Notes: generated from the sequence alone by a model not told the origin. A stretch of DNA of 64,000 nt from Acidisoma cellulosilyticum (GCF_020621385.1 NZ_JAESVA010000007.1:186001-250000); one strand, 5' to 3'. Positions 17,258 to 27,013 are shown, counted from the first letter of the stretch. Numbers and translations: made by a program.

Positions 17258-17286
17258 TACTATCTTATGAAATACCAATGATAGTA
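17258..17286. promoter_or_regulatory. inverted repeat in the tautomerase/LysR divergent promoter
   Basis: TACTATC and GATAGTA form 7-bp arms 15 bp apart in a markedly AT-rich stretch between the divergent genes. The second arm ends 7 bp before the LysR start codon. LysR regulators bind interrupted dyads in such regions, so this is a likely operator. Confidence 0.5.
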
Positions 17287-17293
17287 GATTTCT

Positions 17294-18136
17294 ATGATGC
17301 TTGACCTTGAATCCGTCCGCCTTTTCGTGCTCACCGCTGAATATGGCAGTCTGACCCGGGCGGCAGAGGCGGCCGGCACCGTGCAGCCGGTCGTGAGCCA
17401 ACGGATCAAGGGTCTGGAGCAGATGCTCGGGCGTCGCCTGCTGGACCGCACGCCGCGCTTCGTCAGGCTTACGGAACACGGAAGCATTTTTCTGGAACGA
17501 GCGCGGGTTCTGCTTGCGGCGCATGATGCGGCCTTGGCCGAGGATGACGTCGATCCCCGGCGCATCGCGCTAGGCGTGAGCGACCATGTGCTTGGTGCAT
17601 CTTTCGATACGGCGCTGCGCCATATCCGCACTGCCTTGCCGCCGCGGGCCTTCCTGACCGTCAAGCTTGGCCAATCCCAGGCGATCCGAGAGCATTTCGA
17701 CAAGGGTGATATCGACCTCGCGATCATCAGGCGTGATGCGGGTGCTTCAGACGGCGAGGTGCTGGGTGAAGACCCGCTTGAATGGCGCGTGCCACCGGGC
17801 TGGGTGATGCCGCAGGGACCGGTGCCGCTCGTCACATTGCCGCCGCCCTGCGGCGTGCGTGCCGTCGCGCTCAAAGCGCTCGATCGTGCCGACATTCCTT
17901 GGGATGAAGCCTTCATCGGCGGCAGTTGTCTTGCGCTGATGGCGGCCGTCCGGGCCGGGCTCGGCGTAGCGCCCCTGGGCCGCATTGTCGGCGCGCATCA
18001 GCATGACTTGGGGCTTGCGACCGGGCTGCCGTCCTTGCCCTCGTCCCAGATCGTCATGCTGGCGCGCACGCCCGATCACTGTCTTGCAGGCATTGCCCGA
18101 GCGCTTGCGGCGAGTGTCCGGGAGATGCTGTCCTAA
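17294..18136 (+). CDS. LysR family transcriptional regulator
   Basis: 280 residues. The N-terminal winged HTH (residues 1-60) reads LESVRLFVLTAEYGSLTRAA and QPVVSQRIKGLEQMLGRRLLDR, followed by the linker helix and an effector-binding domain. Starts with two consecutive ATGs at 17294. It is divergent from the tautomerase gene and overlaps its own putative operator region, so autoregulation and control of the tautomerase are likely. The inducer is unknown. Confidence 0.9.
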   Translation: MMLDLESVRLFVLTAEYGSLTRAAEAAGTVQPVVSQRIKGLEQMLGRRLLDRTPRFVRLTEHGSIFLERARVLLAAHDAALAEDDVDPRRIALGVSDHVLGASFDTALRHIRTALPPRAFLTVKLGQSQAIREHFDKGDIDLAIIRRDAGASDGEVLGEDPLEWRVPPGWVMPQGPVPLVTLPPPCGVRAVALKALDRADIPWDEAFIGGSCLALMAAVRAGLGVAPLGRIVGAHQHDLGLATGLPSLPSSQIVMLARTPDHCLAGIARALAASVREMLS

Positions 18137-18273
18137 GCGCCCCCGGCGAGGCTGACGCCGTATGCCGCGCATTCACGCTGAGCGCGCGCTCGGCTAAAGA
18201 GGCGGCAGATCGTGTGACCCTGCCGTGATGCGGTTGGAAAACGCGGCCCCGACCATGTCTGAATCGAGCGTCC

Positions 18274-19167
18274 ATGATCTCCAATCTGACCAGGTGGCGA
18301 AACCTGGCCGAAAAAATCCCGGTCGTGCTTTGGCTGGTGACGGCCATCTGCTCCGCGCAGCTGGCCTCCTCCCTCTCGGTATCGGTCATTCACCGTATCG
18401 GCAGCCCGACCGCGACTTCGCTGCGGCTGATCTGGGGCGCGGTCTTTTTTCTGGCCGTGGCGCGACCGCGCATCTGGTCCATCGGCCGCAAGCAACTCAC
18501 GGCAGCCTTCGTGCTCGGCCTGATCACCACCGGCATGTCCTTCTTCTTTTTCGCGGCGGTCGGGCGCATTCCGCTCGGCATGGCGGTCTCGATCGAGTTT
18601 CTGGGACCGCTGGCCGTGGCGCTTGCCGGCTCACGGCGTCTGCTTGATCTGCTTTGGGTCATCCTGGCGGCGCTGGGCGTGTGGCTGCTGACGCTGCAGG
18701 ATCACGGCCGAGCCGATACGCTGGGATTGATCCTGGCGGCGGCCTCCGGCCTCTGCTGGGGCGGTTATATTTTGATGACGCGGCGGGTCGGCCGCGCCTT
18801 TTCCGGCATGCAGGGCCTGGCACTCTCCATGGCCGTCGCGGGCCTGGTCGGCCTGCCCATCGGCATCGTCCCGCATTGGCAGGTTCTGGGCTTCGGCTCC
18901 GTTATCGCCATGGCGCTGATCTCCCTTTTGTCCCCCATCCTGACCTTCGGGCTGGAGATGGCGTCCCTGCGGCGGATGGAGCCGCGGCATTTCGGCATCC
19001 TGATGAGTCTGGAGCCGGTGATGGCGGCGGTGATGGGTTTTCTCGTATTGGGACAGCGGTTGAGCACGGCCCAATTGGCCGGGATGGCTTGCGTAACGCT
19101 CGCCAGTTTCGGAACAGTGGCGGCGCGGCCGAAACAGACGCAGACGACCAGCAACGGAGAGGCATGA
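18274..19167 (+). CDS. EamA/DMT family exporter (RhtA-like)
   Basis: 297 residues with about ten hydrophobic helices in two EamA halves. The pattern IPLGMAVSIEFLGPLAVAL (near residues 103-121) and the second-half LEPVMAAVMGFLVLGQRLS (near 248) are typical of RhtA-type threonine/homoserine exporters. It is an inner-membrane drug/metabolite exporter. The stop overlaps the start of the HIT gene (ATGA), so both are translated from one message. Confidence 0.85.
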   Translation: MISNLTRWRNLAEKIPVVLWLVTAICSAQLASSLSVSVIHRIGSPTATSLRLIWGAVFFLAVARPRIWSIGRKQLTAAFVLGLITTGMSFFFFAAVGRIPLGMAVSIEFLGPLAVALAGSRRLLDLLWVILAALGVWLLTLQDHGRADTLGLILAAASGLCWGGYILMTRRVGRAFSGMQGLALSMAVAGLVGLPIGIVPHWQVLGFGSVIAMALISLLSPILTFGLEMASLRRMEPRHFGILMSLEPVMAAVMGFLVLGQRLSTAQLAGMACVTLASFGTVAARPKQTQTTSNGEA

Positions 19168-19550
19168 TGCCCGTGACCGGCCTTGAGCCCTATGACGACC
19201 AGAATATCTTTGCCAGGATTCTGCGCGGCGAGATTCCGAACAAGACGGTCTATGAGGACGAATGCGCGCTCGCCTTCCATGACATCAGCCCCCAGGCGTC
19301 AGTGCATGTGCTGGTGATCCCGAAGGGGCCTTACGTCTCCTCGGTCGATTTCGCGGCGCGCGCGTCGGATAGCGAGATCGCCGGTTTCTGGCGCGCGGTC
19401 GGTAAAGTGGCGGCCGCGCTAGGCCTGGAGACCGAGGGCTACCGCCTGCTCAGCAATCATGGGCTGAATGCCGGGCAGGAAGTGCCGCATTTCCACGTTC
19501 ATGTCTTCGGCGGCGGTCCGCTGGGCCGGATGATCAGCGCGAACCACTAG
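19164..19550 (+). CDS. histidine triad (HIT) family protein
   Basis: 128 residues from the ATG at 19164; the longer open frame upstream is the out-of-frame shadow of the exporter. The catalytic H-x-H-x-H appears as VPHFHVHVFGG close to the C-terminus, and IFARILRGEIPNKTVYED at the N-terminus is typical of the HinT branch (purine nucleoside phosphoramidase). Its TAG stop is the first part of the 107-bp repeat copy 2. Coupled to the EamA gene by ATGA. Confidence 0.92.
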   Translation: MMPVTGLEPYDDQNIFARILRGEIPNKTVYEDECALAFHDISPQASVHVLVIPKGPYVSSVDFAARASDSEIAGFWRAVGKVAAALGLETEGYRLLSNHGLNAGQEVPHFHVHVFGGGPLGRMISANH

Positions 19551-19655
19551 AGCGTTTCCTGTTCGCCTACGCTCACAGACGCCGCTCTAGTTTATTGTTT
19601 TTACGAGCATCTTTACCCGGCAGATGATTCCATCTGACCGGGATCTGCTCTAAGC
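19548..19655 (+). repeat. 107-bp dispersed repeat, copy 2
   Basis: Reads on the plus strand from CTAGAGCGTTTCCTG to GATCTGCTCTAAG. In this copy CTAGAGCG at 19548 and CGCTCTAG near 19583 form one hairpin, and CCCGG-CAGATG ... CATCTG-x-CCGGG forms a second. Against copy 1 (6522-6628) the second stem differs by paired, compensating changes. Its first bases supply the HIT gene's TAG stop. Confidence 0.88.
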
Positions 19656-19667
19656 GCGGCCTCTCCA

Positions 19668-19745
19668 TCGTCATGCGCGCATCTACCCGGTGCCGCCTGC
19701 GCAACTGGGTAGATCCCCGGCATGAAGCCGGGGACGACGGTGATT
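19668..19745. repeat. REP-like element
   Basis: A palindromic block with GGGTAGATCCCCGGCATGAAG followed by a matching CCGGGGACGAC, similar in layout to the other REP-like sites. Lies between the 107-bp repeat and the end of a convergent oxidoreductase gene. Confidence 0.65.
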
Positions 19746-19758
19746 TTAGGGGGCGCCG

Positions 19759-20763
19759 TTACGGCGCTTCCCAGCTGCCCTTGTCGCCGGCGCGGAAGAT
19801 CGCCTCGATCACACGCATATTGGCGATGGCGTCTTCCAGCGGGAATTCCAGTTTGGCCTCGCCCAGAATGACGCGGGATACGGCGTCGCCCTGCAGCGTG
19901 TATTGATCGGTCGGGCTGAATTCTTCGGTCAGCGCCGCGACGCCGCCCAAAGCCTTCCCCTCGTCGATCAGGATTTGCACAGGCTCATCGGGTGACGCGT
20001 TGAAGGGGATCAGCACTTCGATGCGGGCCTTGGTGCCCATCACCGTCACCCGCTGATGGGGGACAAGCTGGGTAGAGCAGGTGAAGGTGAGATGCCCTTC
20101 CGGGAATTGCACCAGCGCGCTGGTCAGCCGGTCCGTGCCCATGGCCGGATCGCGATCGATGAGGGCGGCAGCGCGTGTCGGTTCCGACCCCCAGATATAG
20201 CGGGCGGTCGCGATGGCGTAGCAGCCGATATCCATCAGCCCGCCGCCGCCGATCTCCGGCATGTTGCGGATATTCTGCGGGTCATCGAGGAAATAGCTGA
20301 AGGCGGTCTGGATGGCGGAGACGCGGCCGAGGCGGCCTTCCTGGACCAAGGCCCGCACGCGCTGCCACCAGGGCGCGTAACGCACCATGAAGGCTTCGGC
20401 GACGACGAGGCCGGTGCGGTCGCGCGCCGCCAGCAGCAGCTCGGCTTCCTTGGTATCGAGCGCGACCGGCTTTTCGCATAAAACATGCTTGCCGGCTTCC
20501 AGGGCCTTGATGCTCCACGGCACATGCAGATGGTTGGGCAGCGGATTGTAGATCGCCTGGATGTCGGGGTCCGCGAGCAGCGCTTCGTAGGTGCCGTAAG
20601 CGCGCGGGATGCCCAACGCATCGGCCGTTGTCTGCGCGGAAGCCTGATCGCGTGACGCGATGCCCAGCACGCGGCTGACCGCGCCCTTCTGCATCGCGGG
20701 GATGACTTTCTCCCGGCCGATCTTCGCCGTGCTCAGGATTCCCCAGTTAACCGTCTGTCCCAT
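19759..20763 (-). CDS. Gfo/Idh/MocA family oxidoreductase
   Basis: 334 residues. NAD(P)-binding N-terminus WGILSTAKIGREKVIPAM (from residue 6); EKPVALD (near 97-103) is the conserved dinucleotide-contacting Lys-Pro. The overall pattern resembles bacterial NADP-dependent D-xylose dehydrogenases and glucose-fructose oxidoreductase relatives (trans-dihydrodiol dehydrogenase branch). It stands alone, divergent from the metQNI cluster, and ends 20 bp after a REP-like site. The substrate is not clear from sequence. Confidence 0.82.
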   Translation of the reverse strand: MGQTVNWGILSTAKIGREKVIPAMQKGAVSRVLGIASRDQASAQTTADALGIPRAYGTYEALLADPDIQAIYNPLPNHLHVPWSIKALEAGKHVLCEKPVALDTKEAELLLAARDRTGLVVAEAFMVRYAPWWQRVRALVQEGRLGRVSAIQTAFSYFLDDPQNIRNMPEIGGGGLMDIGCYAIATARYIWGSEPTRAAALIDRDPAMGTDRLTSALVQFPEGHLTFTCSTQLVPHQRVTVMGTKARIEVLIPFNASPDEPVQILIDEGKALGGVAALTEEFSPTDQYTLQGDAVSRVILGEAKLEFPLEDAIANMRVIEAIFRAGDKGSWEAP

Positions 20764-20878
20764 TTTTCTTTCCCGTCTCTGGCTTGGCCGACCTCTCAGG
20801 CAGGCCTGCCAGACTATCGGCCGAGCGACGCGGGAAGGCCAGAGAGCAGGCGGGGGACAAAATGCTTTTACAATTCGT

Positions 20879-20890
20879 ATTTTATAAAAT
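20879..20890. promoter_or_regulatory. AT-rich palindrome upstream of metQ
   Basis: A perfect 12-bp palindrome, ATTTTATAAAAT, lies in an unusually AT-rich stretch (20860-20950) between the divergent oxidoreductase and metQ. It may mark the promoter region or an operator for the sulfur cluster. I saw no recognisable SAM riboswitch. Confidence 0.35.
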
Positions 20891-21001
20891 AAAATCGTAA
20901 AAATCGGAAAATATTTCCCATCAAAACACTAGACATTCGTGTTTAAGAGAATCTACCCTGCCTTCAGGCACAAATGTGCTGGTCTTCAGGAGAGATGCTT
21001 C

Positions 21002-21841
21002 ATGTCGGCATCAGGCGAATTCGAGATTGAAACCCAGCCGGGCCTGGCCCGGCGCATGCTGATCGCCGGACTGATCGCCTTGGCATTATGCGCGGTCGGC
21101 CTGATCGCTTCCGCCAATGCGGCCCAACCGCTGACGATTGCGGCCACGCCCGGACCAATGGCGGATGCCGTGCAGCACGCCGCCGATCTGGCGGACAAGC
21201 AGGGTCTGCCGGTGAAGGTCATCGTCTTCTCGGATTGGGTGACGCCGAATGTCGCGGTGAACGAAGGCTCGGTCGAAGCCAATTTCTATGAACACAAGCC
21301 CTTCCTTGCAGCCGCCATCAAGGCGCGCGGTTTCAAGCTTGTGGCCGTGGCACCGGCCGTCATCATGCCGGTCGGGCTTTTTTCCCATAAGGTCAAAAGC
21401 CTGAATGACGTGAAGGATGGTGCGACGGTCGCCGTCGCCAATGACCCGGTCAACCGTGCCCGCGGCCTGCAGCTTTTCGCCAAGGCAGGGCTGATCACCC
21501 TCAAGCCCGGTGTCGGTGACGGCGCAACCTTGCACGACATCACCGTCAATCCGAAGCATCTGAATTTCATCGAATTGCCGGCGCCGCAACTGGCCCGCGC
21601 GCTGGATGACGTGACGGTCGCCCAGGTCAGTTATTCTTTCTTTCTCGCCTCCGGCGGGGATCCGAATGCGGCTCTGATCTCGGACGGCACGGGCAACAAG
21701 CATTACGCCATCCAGTTCGTGGCCCGCCCGCAGGATGCGACGGACCCGAAGCTGCTCAAGTTCATCAAGATCTTCCAGTCCGATGACGAGCGCGCCTATC
21801 TCACGCAAAAATACGGCAATGCCGTCATGCCCGCCTGGTAA
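21002..21841 (+). CDS. metQ: MetQ/NlpA-family ABC transporter substrate-binding protein
   Basis: 279 residues from the ATG at 21002, preceded by CAGGAGAG. A signal anchor/peptide (residues 16-40) ends in SANAAQP with no lipobox Cys, so it is a soluble periplasmic form. Family pattern [22 protein letters not shown] then [28 protein letters not shown]. Followed directly by the ATPase and permease genes. NlpA-family proteins bind methionine, but the neighbours (SfnB-like and flavin monooxygenase genes) suggest another organosulfur ligand. Confidence 0.88.
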   Translation: MSASGEFEIETQPGLARRMLIAGLIALALCAVGLIASANAAQPLTIAATPGPMADAVQHAADLADKQGLPVKVIVFSDWVTPNVAVNEGSVEANFYEHKPFLAAAIKARGFKLVAVAPAVIMPVGLFSHKVKSLNDVKDGATVAVANDPVNRARGLQLFAKAGLITLKPGVGDGATLHDITVNPKHLNFIELPAPQLARALDDVTVAQVSYSFFLASGGDPNAALISDGTGNKHYAIQFVARPQDATDPKLLKFIKIFQSDDERAYLTQKYGNAVMPAW

Positions 21842-21857
21842 CGAAGGAGCGGACAGA

Positions 21858-22667
21858 ATGGACCATTATCTGGGCCAGTCCCTGCCGCAGATGGATGCAA
21901 GGCTTGAGCAGCCCTTTCTGAAGGTCACAGGCCTGTCGCGCCGCTTCGGTGCGACATCGGCGCTCGATGACGTTTCCTTTTCGCTGCCGCGCGGTCAGGT
22001 GCTGGGCATCATCGGGCGCTCGGGCGCCGGCAAATCCACCCTCATCCGCTGCCTGAACGGGTTGGAACGGCCGGATAGCGGGTGTGTTGAGATCGACGGG
22101 CGGGATATCACGCCGCTTACCGAGACCGCTTTGCAGGCCGAGCGTCGGCGCATCGGCATGATCTTCCAGCATTTCAATCTGCTCTCCTCCCGCAGCGTGC
22201 TGGATAATGTGGCACTGCCGCTGAAACTTGCGGGCTTGCCGAAGCGCGAGCGGCGGGACCGCGCGGCGGCGTTGTTGGAACGTGTGGGCTTAGGCGGGAA
22301 AGAGAAAGACTACCCGGCGCAGCTTTCGGGTGGTCAGAAGCAGCGCGTCGGCATCGCCCGCGCGCTGGCGTCCGACCCTGTGCTGCTGCTCTGTGACGAA
22401 GCAACCTCTGCGCTCGATCCCGAGACGACGGTGTCGATCCTGGCCTTGCTGCGCGATATCAACCGCGAATTCGGCCTCACCATCGTCATGATCACGCATG
22501 AGATGAATGTCGCCCGTCGCATCGCCGACCGCGTGCTGGTCATGGCGAAAGGCCGCGCCGTCGAGGAAGGCCCGATGCGGCAGGTCTTGACCGCGCCGCA
22601 GGCCGAGGAAACGCGCGTGCTGCTGCATGCGGCCTCGCTGGGCTTCGAGGACGGGGAGGGGATCTGA
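21858..22667 (+). CDS. metN: MetN-type ABC transporter ATPase
   Basis: 269 residues from the ATG at 21858 with GAAGGAG upstream. Walker [10 protein letters not shown] (near residues 51-59), Q-loop IFQHFNLL (near 100), signature LSGGQKQR (near 155-162), Walker [14 protein letters not shown] (near 174-186) and H-loop THE. It energises import with MetQ and MetI. It stops soon after the ATPase core, lacking the C-terminal NIL regulatory domain of E. coli MetN (about 340 residues), so methionine feedback inhibition of that kind is not expected. Confidence 0.93.
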   Translation: MDHYLGQSLPQMDARLEQPFLKVTGLSRRFGATSALDDVSFSLPRGQVLGIIGRSGAGKSTLIRCLNGLERPDSGCVEIDGRDITPLTETALQAERRRIGMIFQHFNLLSSRSVLDNVALPLKLAGLPKRERRDRAAALLERVGLGGKEKDYPAQLSGGQKQRVGIARALASDPVLLLCDEATSALDPETTVSILALLRDINREFGLTIVMITHEMNVARRIADRVLVMAKGRAVEEGPMRQVLTAPQAEETRVLLHAASLGFEDGEGI

Positions 22668-23326
22668 TGTTCGATTTGCCGATTTCGGGCGATGATCTTT
22701 GGACCGCCTTGCAGCAGACGGTGGAGATGGTGGGGGTCGCCGGCATCATCGGTTTCGTCGTCGGACTGCCGCTGGCGCTGCTGCTTGTCGCAACCGCGCC
22801 GAACGGCATCTGGCCGCAGAGGGCGATCAACCGGTCGCTGGGCCTGCTGGTGAACGGCGTGCGCTCCGTGCCCTTCATCATTCTGCTTGTCGCCCTCATT
22901 CCGCTGACGCGGCTGATCGTGGGCTCCTCCATCGGCACGGCGGCCGCCATCGTGCCGCTGGCGATCGGTGCCACGCCCTATTTCGCGCGGATCGCGGAGG
23001 TTTCTCTGCGTGAGGTCGATGGCGGGCTGGTGGAGGCCGTGCGGGCCATGGGCGGCAGCCGGTTGAGCGTGATGCGGGAGGTATTGATCCCGGAAGCCTT
23101 GCCCGGCCTCGTCTCCGGCTTCGTGGTGACGCTCGTTACCCTCATCGGGTCCTCGGCCATGGCGGGCGCGGTCGGCGCCGGGGGGCTGGGCGATCTTGGC
23201 ATCCGCTACGGCTATGACGAGTTCAGCACGGCCGTCATCGTCATCGTCGTCGCGATTTTGATTGTGCTGGTCTGTGGCGTGCAGTTCCTTGGCGATAGGC
23301 TCGCCGCACGTTTCGACCACCGCTGA
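22667..23326 (+). CDS. metI: MetI-type ABC transporter permease
   Basis: 219 residues with five membrane spans. The BPD transport family EAA-like loop is present around EVDGGLVEAVRAMGGSRLSVMREVLIPEALPGLVSG (near residues 122-158, conserved G at a fixed distance). Its start overlaps the metN stop (TGATG). It forms the inner-membrane channel with MetN. The next gene starts 6 bp downstream, so the transporter and the SfnB-like enzyme share a message. Confidence 0.93.
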   Translation: MFDLPISGDDLWTALQQTVEMVGVAGIIGFVVGLPLALLLVATAPNGIWPQRAINRSLGLLVNGVRSVPFIILLVALIPLTRLIVGSSIGTAAAIVPLAIGATPYFARIAEVSLREVDGGLVEAVRAMGGSRLSVMREVLIPEALPGLVSGFVVTLVTLIGSSAMAGAVGAGGLGDLGIRYGYDEFSTAVIVIVVAILIVLVCGVQFLGDRLAARFDHR

Positions 23327-23331
23327 CCGGG

Positions 23332-24573
23332 ATGCGCTCCATGACCGAGACTTTTGTTCCCCAAGTGGCTGCCCCCCTGCCGTTGCCGGATGTCATGCCG
23401 CCGCTGATCACGAGTGCCGCGCAGGCGATTGCCGTCGCCCGGGATTTTGCCGCGAGCATCAGGGATGGCGCGGCCGAGCGCGACCGGTCGCGGATTTTGC
23501 CGATCGCGGAGATTGAGCGGTTTTCCGCAACCGGTCTTTGGGGCATTACCGTGCCGCGCGACTATGGCGGCCCCGAACTGTCGGTCGCGACTCTGTCCGA
23601 GGTCATCCGCATCGTCTCGGCGGCCGACCCCTCCATCGGACAGATTCCGCAAAACCACTGGGCTTTTCTGAACCTTCTCCGCGCCGAGCGGGATGAAGCC
23701 CGCAAGCAGTTTTTCTTTCAGAAGGTGCTTGAGGGTTATCGTTTCGGTAATGCGCTGGTGGAGGTTGGCACCAAGACGGCGGCCGACTGGAAAACCACCT
23801 TCACGGCGGAGGGTGACGACTTCATTATCGACGGCACGAAATTCTATTGCACCGGCGCGTTGTTTTCCCATTTCATCCCGACCGTCGGCCGCACGGAAAG
23901 CGGCGCCGTGCTGCGCGCGATCGTGCCGCGTGACACGCCCGGCGTCACCATCATCGATGACTGGTCAGGCTTCGGTCAGCGCACCACGGCAAGCGGCACG
24001 GTGAAATTCGATCAGGTTCGGGTGTCAGCCTTCAATATCATCGGCCTGGGCGGATTGCGGGAGCAGCCGCTGGTCTATGGTCCGATTTCGCAGATCATGC
24101 AGGCGGCGATCGATGCCGGCATCGCGGCCGATGCGTTTGAGGACATGCTGGACTTCATCCGCCGCAAGTCGCGCCCCTGGGTCGATAGCGGGAAGGAGCG
24201 CGCATCAGAAGATCCGTTGACCATCACGCAGGTGGGCGATACGCGCATCAAGCTGCGCGCGGCCGATCTTGTCCTCGCCTATGCGGCCGGCGTGATCGAC
24301 GAGGTGCTACAGGACGAAACGGTGGACGGCATCGCCCGCGCATCTCTCGCCGTCGCGGAAGCCAAGGTGGTGACGACGGAAGCGGCCCTGCATGCGGCCA
24401 ATCAACTGTGCGAATTGGCCGGTACCAGCGCGACCTTGTCGAAATACAACTACGACCGCCATTGGCGGAATGCCCGCGTGCATACGCTGCATGATCCGGT
24501 GCGCTGGAAATACTATGCCATCGGCGATTACGCGCTGAACGGCACGGCGCCCCCGGTTCATTCCTGGATCTGA
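23332..24573 (+). CDS. SfnB-family acyl-CoA dehydrogenase-like flavoprotein
   Basis: 413 residues with the three-part acyl-CoA dehydrogenase layout. N-terminal helical domain with GLWGITVPRDYGGPELS (near residues 66-82), middle beta domain with TKFYCTGALFSH (near 172), and C-terminal helices ending HDPVRWKYYAIGDYALNGTAPPVHSW, characteristic of SfnB/DszC-type members. These flavoproteins work in organosulfur use (SfnB) or S-oxidation with reduced flavin (DszC). Starts 6 bp after metI, so part of the same operon. A second ATG at 23341 is an alternative start. Confidence 0.82.
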   Translation: MRSMTETFVPQVAAPLPLPDVMPPLITSAAQAIAVARDFAASIRDGAAERDRSRILPIAEIERFSATGLWGITVPRDYGGPELSVATLSEVIRIVSAADPSIGQIPQNHWAFLNLLRAERDEARKQFFFQKVLEGYRFGNALVEVGTKTAADWKTTFTAEGDDFIIDGTKFYCTGALFSHFIPTVGRTESGAVLRAIVPRDTPGVTIIDDWSGFGQRTTASGTVKFDQVRVSAFNIIGLGGLREQPLVYGPISQIMQAAIDAGIAADAFEDMLDFIRRKSRPWVDSGKERASEDPLTITQVGDTRIKLRAADLVLAYAAGVIDEVLQDETVDGIARASLAVAEAKVVTTEAALHAANQLCELAGTSATLSKYNYDRHWRNARVHTLHDPVRWKYYAIGDYALNGTAPPVHSWI

Positions 24574-24590
24574 TTGCCTTTCGCTCTCTC

Positions 24591-24696
24591 TTGTCGTCAT
24601 GCGCGGCTTTATGCCGTGCATCGACCCGATGTGGCGCCATGCCATTGCGTGCCACGGCCCTGGGTAGACCCGCGGACCAAGTCCGCGGGCGACACT
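24591..24696. repeat. REP-like element pair
   Basis: Opens with TTGTCGTCATGCGCGGCTTT and closes with a clean stem, CCCGCGGAC / GTCCGCGGG, followed by CGACAC. Sits between the SfnB-like gene and the flavin monooxygenase gene, where it could differentially end or stabilise the mRNA. Confidence 0.7.
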
Positions 24697-24715
24697 AAAA
24701 TTTAGGACGCAATCA

Positions 24716-26089
24716 ATGAAGCAGATTCGCCTGAATGCCTTCGCGATGAACGCGCCCGTGCATCAGTCGCCCGGCCTGTGGCGGCATCCGCGCGACCGGT
24801 CGACCGAATTCAATAAGATCGGGCTTTGGCTTGACCTGGCAAAACTATGGGAACGCGGTCTGTTCGACGGCGTGTTTCTGGCCGATGTGCTGGGTCCCTA
24901 TGACGTCTATGGCGGCAATGCGCGCGCGGCCTTGGCCCAGGCCGCGCAGCTACCGGCGAATGACCCGCTGCTGCTGATCCCGGCCATGGCGGCGGTGACC
25001 CAGAATCTGGGTTTCGGCGTCACCGTCTCCCTCTCCTACGAAAATCCCTATCAGCTGGCCCGGCGTTTCTCGACGCTCGATCATCTGACCGGCGGGCGTG
25101 TCGGCTGGAATATCGTGACCAGCTATCTGGACAGTGCCGCCCGCGCCATGGGGGCGGACCGTCAGCGCGCGCATGACGATCGCTACGCGGTCGCGGAAGA
25201 CTTCATGACCGCGACCTACAAGCTTTGGGAAGCGAGCTGGGAGGAGGGCGCGGTCCTCGCCGACAAGACGCGGGGGATCTATGCCGATCCCGACCGCGTC
25301 CATGTCGTGCGTCACGAAAGTCCTTATGTGCAGATGGAGGCGCTGCATCTGGTCTCCCCCTCGCCCCAGCGGACGCCGGTTCTGTATCAGGCGGGCAGTT
25401 CGCCGGCCGGTCTGGCCTTCGCCGCCCGCCATGCGGAATGCGTCTTCGTCTCCGGCCCGTCCGCTGCCGTCATCCGGCCGCGCGTGGCGCGGCTGCGCCA
25501 GGCTCTGGTGGCCGCAGGCCGAGCGCCGGACAGCGTGAAGGTCTTTGCCTTGGCCACCGCCATTACGGCCCCGACCGAGGCGGAAGCGCATGACAAGCTC
25601 GCCGACTATCGCAGCTATGTGGACCCGGTCGGCGCATTGGTGCTGATGGGCGGCTGGCTCGGCGTCGATTTCTCGGTCTACGAGCTCGACCAGAAGATCC
25701 GCTATATCGACAATGATGCCGGCCGTGCGGCGATGGAGAATTTCACCCGCGCCGACCCGAACCGGGATTGGACGGTGCGCGAAGCGGCCGCCCATGTCGC
25801 GATCGGCGGGGCCGGGCCGGTTTTCGTGGGATCGGCCGCTCAGGTCGCCGAGAGCATGGCCGATTGGGCGGCGGAGACCGATATCGACGGTTTCAACCTC
25901 TCCTACGCTGTCCTGCCCGAGAGCTTCACGGATGCGGTTGAGCTTCTGGTGCCGGAATGGCAGGCGCGCGGCATCTATAAGACCAGCTACGCCGAAGGCA
26001 CCTTGCGCACTAAGCTGTTCGGCGAGGGGCCGCTGCTCTCCGCCCCGCATCCGGCGGCAGGCTTCCGGATGTCGCAATCGGGCAGATAG
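24716..26089 (+). CDS. NtaA/SnaA/DszA-type FMN-dependent monooxygenase
   Basis: 457 residues of the bacterial luciferase-like superfamily. The N-terminus has [20 protein letters not shown]-like text (residues 41-60), then [32 protein letters not shown] (near 102-133), the family core. Such two-component enzymes use FMNH2 from a separate reductase to cleave chelators or oxidise sulfur compounds (NtaA, DszA, DmoA, SfnG relatives). The position behind metQNI and the SfnB-like gene points to an organosulfur substrate. No flavin reductase gene lies next to it. Confidence 0.85.
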   Translation: MKQIRLNAFAMNAPVHQSPGLWRHPRDRSTEFNKIGLWLDLAKLWERGLFDGVFLADVLGPYDVYGGNARAALAQAAQLPANDPLLLIPAMAAVTQNLGFGVTVSLSYENPYQLARRFSTLDHLTGGRVGWNIVTSYLDSAARAMGADRQRAHDDRYAVAEDFMTATYKLWEASWEEGAVLADKTRGIYADPDRVHVVRHESPYVQMEALHLVSPSPQRTPVLYQAGSSPAGLAFAARHAECVFVSGPSAAVIRPRVARLRQALVAAGRAPDSVKVFALATAITAPTEAEAHDKLADYRSYVDPVGALVLMGGWLGVDFSVYELDQKIRYIDNDAGRAAMENFTRADPNRDWTVREAAAHVAIGGAGPVFVGSAAQVAESMADWAAETDIDGFNLSYAVLPESFTDAVELLVPEWQARGIYKTSYAEGTLRTKLFGEGPLLSAPHPAAGFRMSQSGR

Positions 26090-26238
26090 CCGGTCGCGTA
26101 CGCTCCAGTCTTGTTTCCCGTCACTCGGCACCTATGGCGGCTCTGGCGAGGCTGGGGGAGGGGATTTGCGCCCTCGCCGCCCTGCCTATAAAAATCCCCA
26201 GCGGCATGGCCGTGCCCTTTAGTGACTGTGGAGGCTTG

Positions 26239-26988
26239 ATGAAGATCCTGGTGCCGGTGAAGCGGGTCGTCGATTACAACGTCCGCGTGCGCGTGAAGGC
26301 CGATGGTTCCGGCGTCGAGCTGGCCAACGTCAAAATGTCGATGAATCCCTTCGATGAGATCGCGGTGGAAGAGGCGCTGCGCCTGCGTGAAGCCGGCAAG
26401 GCGACCGAGGTCGTGGCCGTTTCCATCGGGCCGGCGCAGGCGCAGGAAACCGTGCGCACCGCGCTCGCCATGGGCGCCGATCGCGGCATCGTGGTCGAAG
26501 TGGCCGATGCCGTGGAGCCGCTGACCGTCGCCAAGATCCTCAAGGCCGTGGTCGCAGAAGAGAATCCGGAAGTGGTTATCCTCGGCAAGCAGGCGATCGA
26601 CGATGATTGCGGCCAGACTGGCCAGATGCTGGCCGCCCTGCTCGGCTGGGCGCAGGGCACTTTTGCCTCGAAGGTCGAAGTCGGTGACGGCACCTTGTCC
26701 GTCACCCGCGAAGTGGACGGCGGTCTGCAGACCGTGTCGCTGAAGCTGCCGGCCATCATCACGACCGACCTGCGCCTGAACGAGCCGCGCTATGCCAGCC
26801 TGCCGAATATCATGAAGGCGAAGAAGAAGCCGATCGCGATGAAGCCAGTGGCCGAATACGGGATCGATCCGGCGCCGCGCCTGAAGGTGCTGAAGACGGT
26901 TGAGCCGGCGGGCCGCAAGGCCGGCGTGAAGGTTGCCTCCGTCGCTGAGCTCGTCGCCAAGCTACGCGACGAAGCCGGCGTGATCTGA
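26239..26988 (+). CDS. etfB: electron transfer flavoprotein beta subunit
   Basis: 249 residues from the ATG at 26239, with GGAGG 5 bp upstream; the longer upstream frame is not ETF-like. Begins [20 protein letters not shown], then [15 protein letters not shown] (near 35) and [20 protein letters not shown] (near 118), all diagnostic of EtfB. With EtfA it carries electrons from acyl-CoA and other dehydrogenases to ETF-ubiquinone oxidoreductase. The etfA gene follows 25 bp later. An SfnB-like acyl-CoA-dehydrogenase-type enzyme lies nearby. Confidence 0.96.
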   Translation: MKILVPVKRVVDYNVRVRVKADGSGVELANVKMSMNPFDEIAVEEALRLREAGKATEVVAVSIGPAQAQETVRTALAMGADRGIVVEVADAVEPLTVAKILKAVVAEENPEVVILGKQAIDDDCGQTGQMLAALLGWAQGTFASKVEVGDGTLSVTREVDGGLQTVSLKLPAIITTDLRLNEPRYASLPNIMKAKKKPIAMKPVAEYGIDPAPRLKVLKTVEPAGRKAGVKVASVAELVAKLRDEAGVI

Positions 26989-27013
26989 ACCCAAGAGCGA
27001 GAGGACAATACAG

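Noticed and set aside
20764-21001. SAM riboswitch upstream of metQ
   Set aside because: No match by eye to SAM-I, SAM-II or SAM/SAH core motifs; the region is simply AT-rich with one palindrome.
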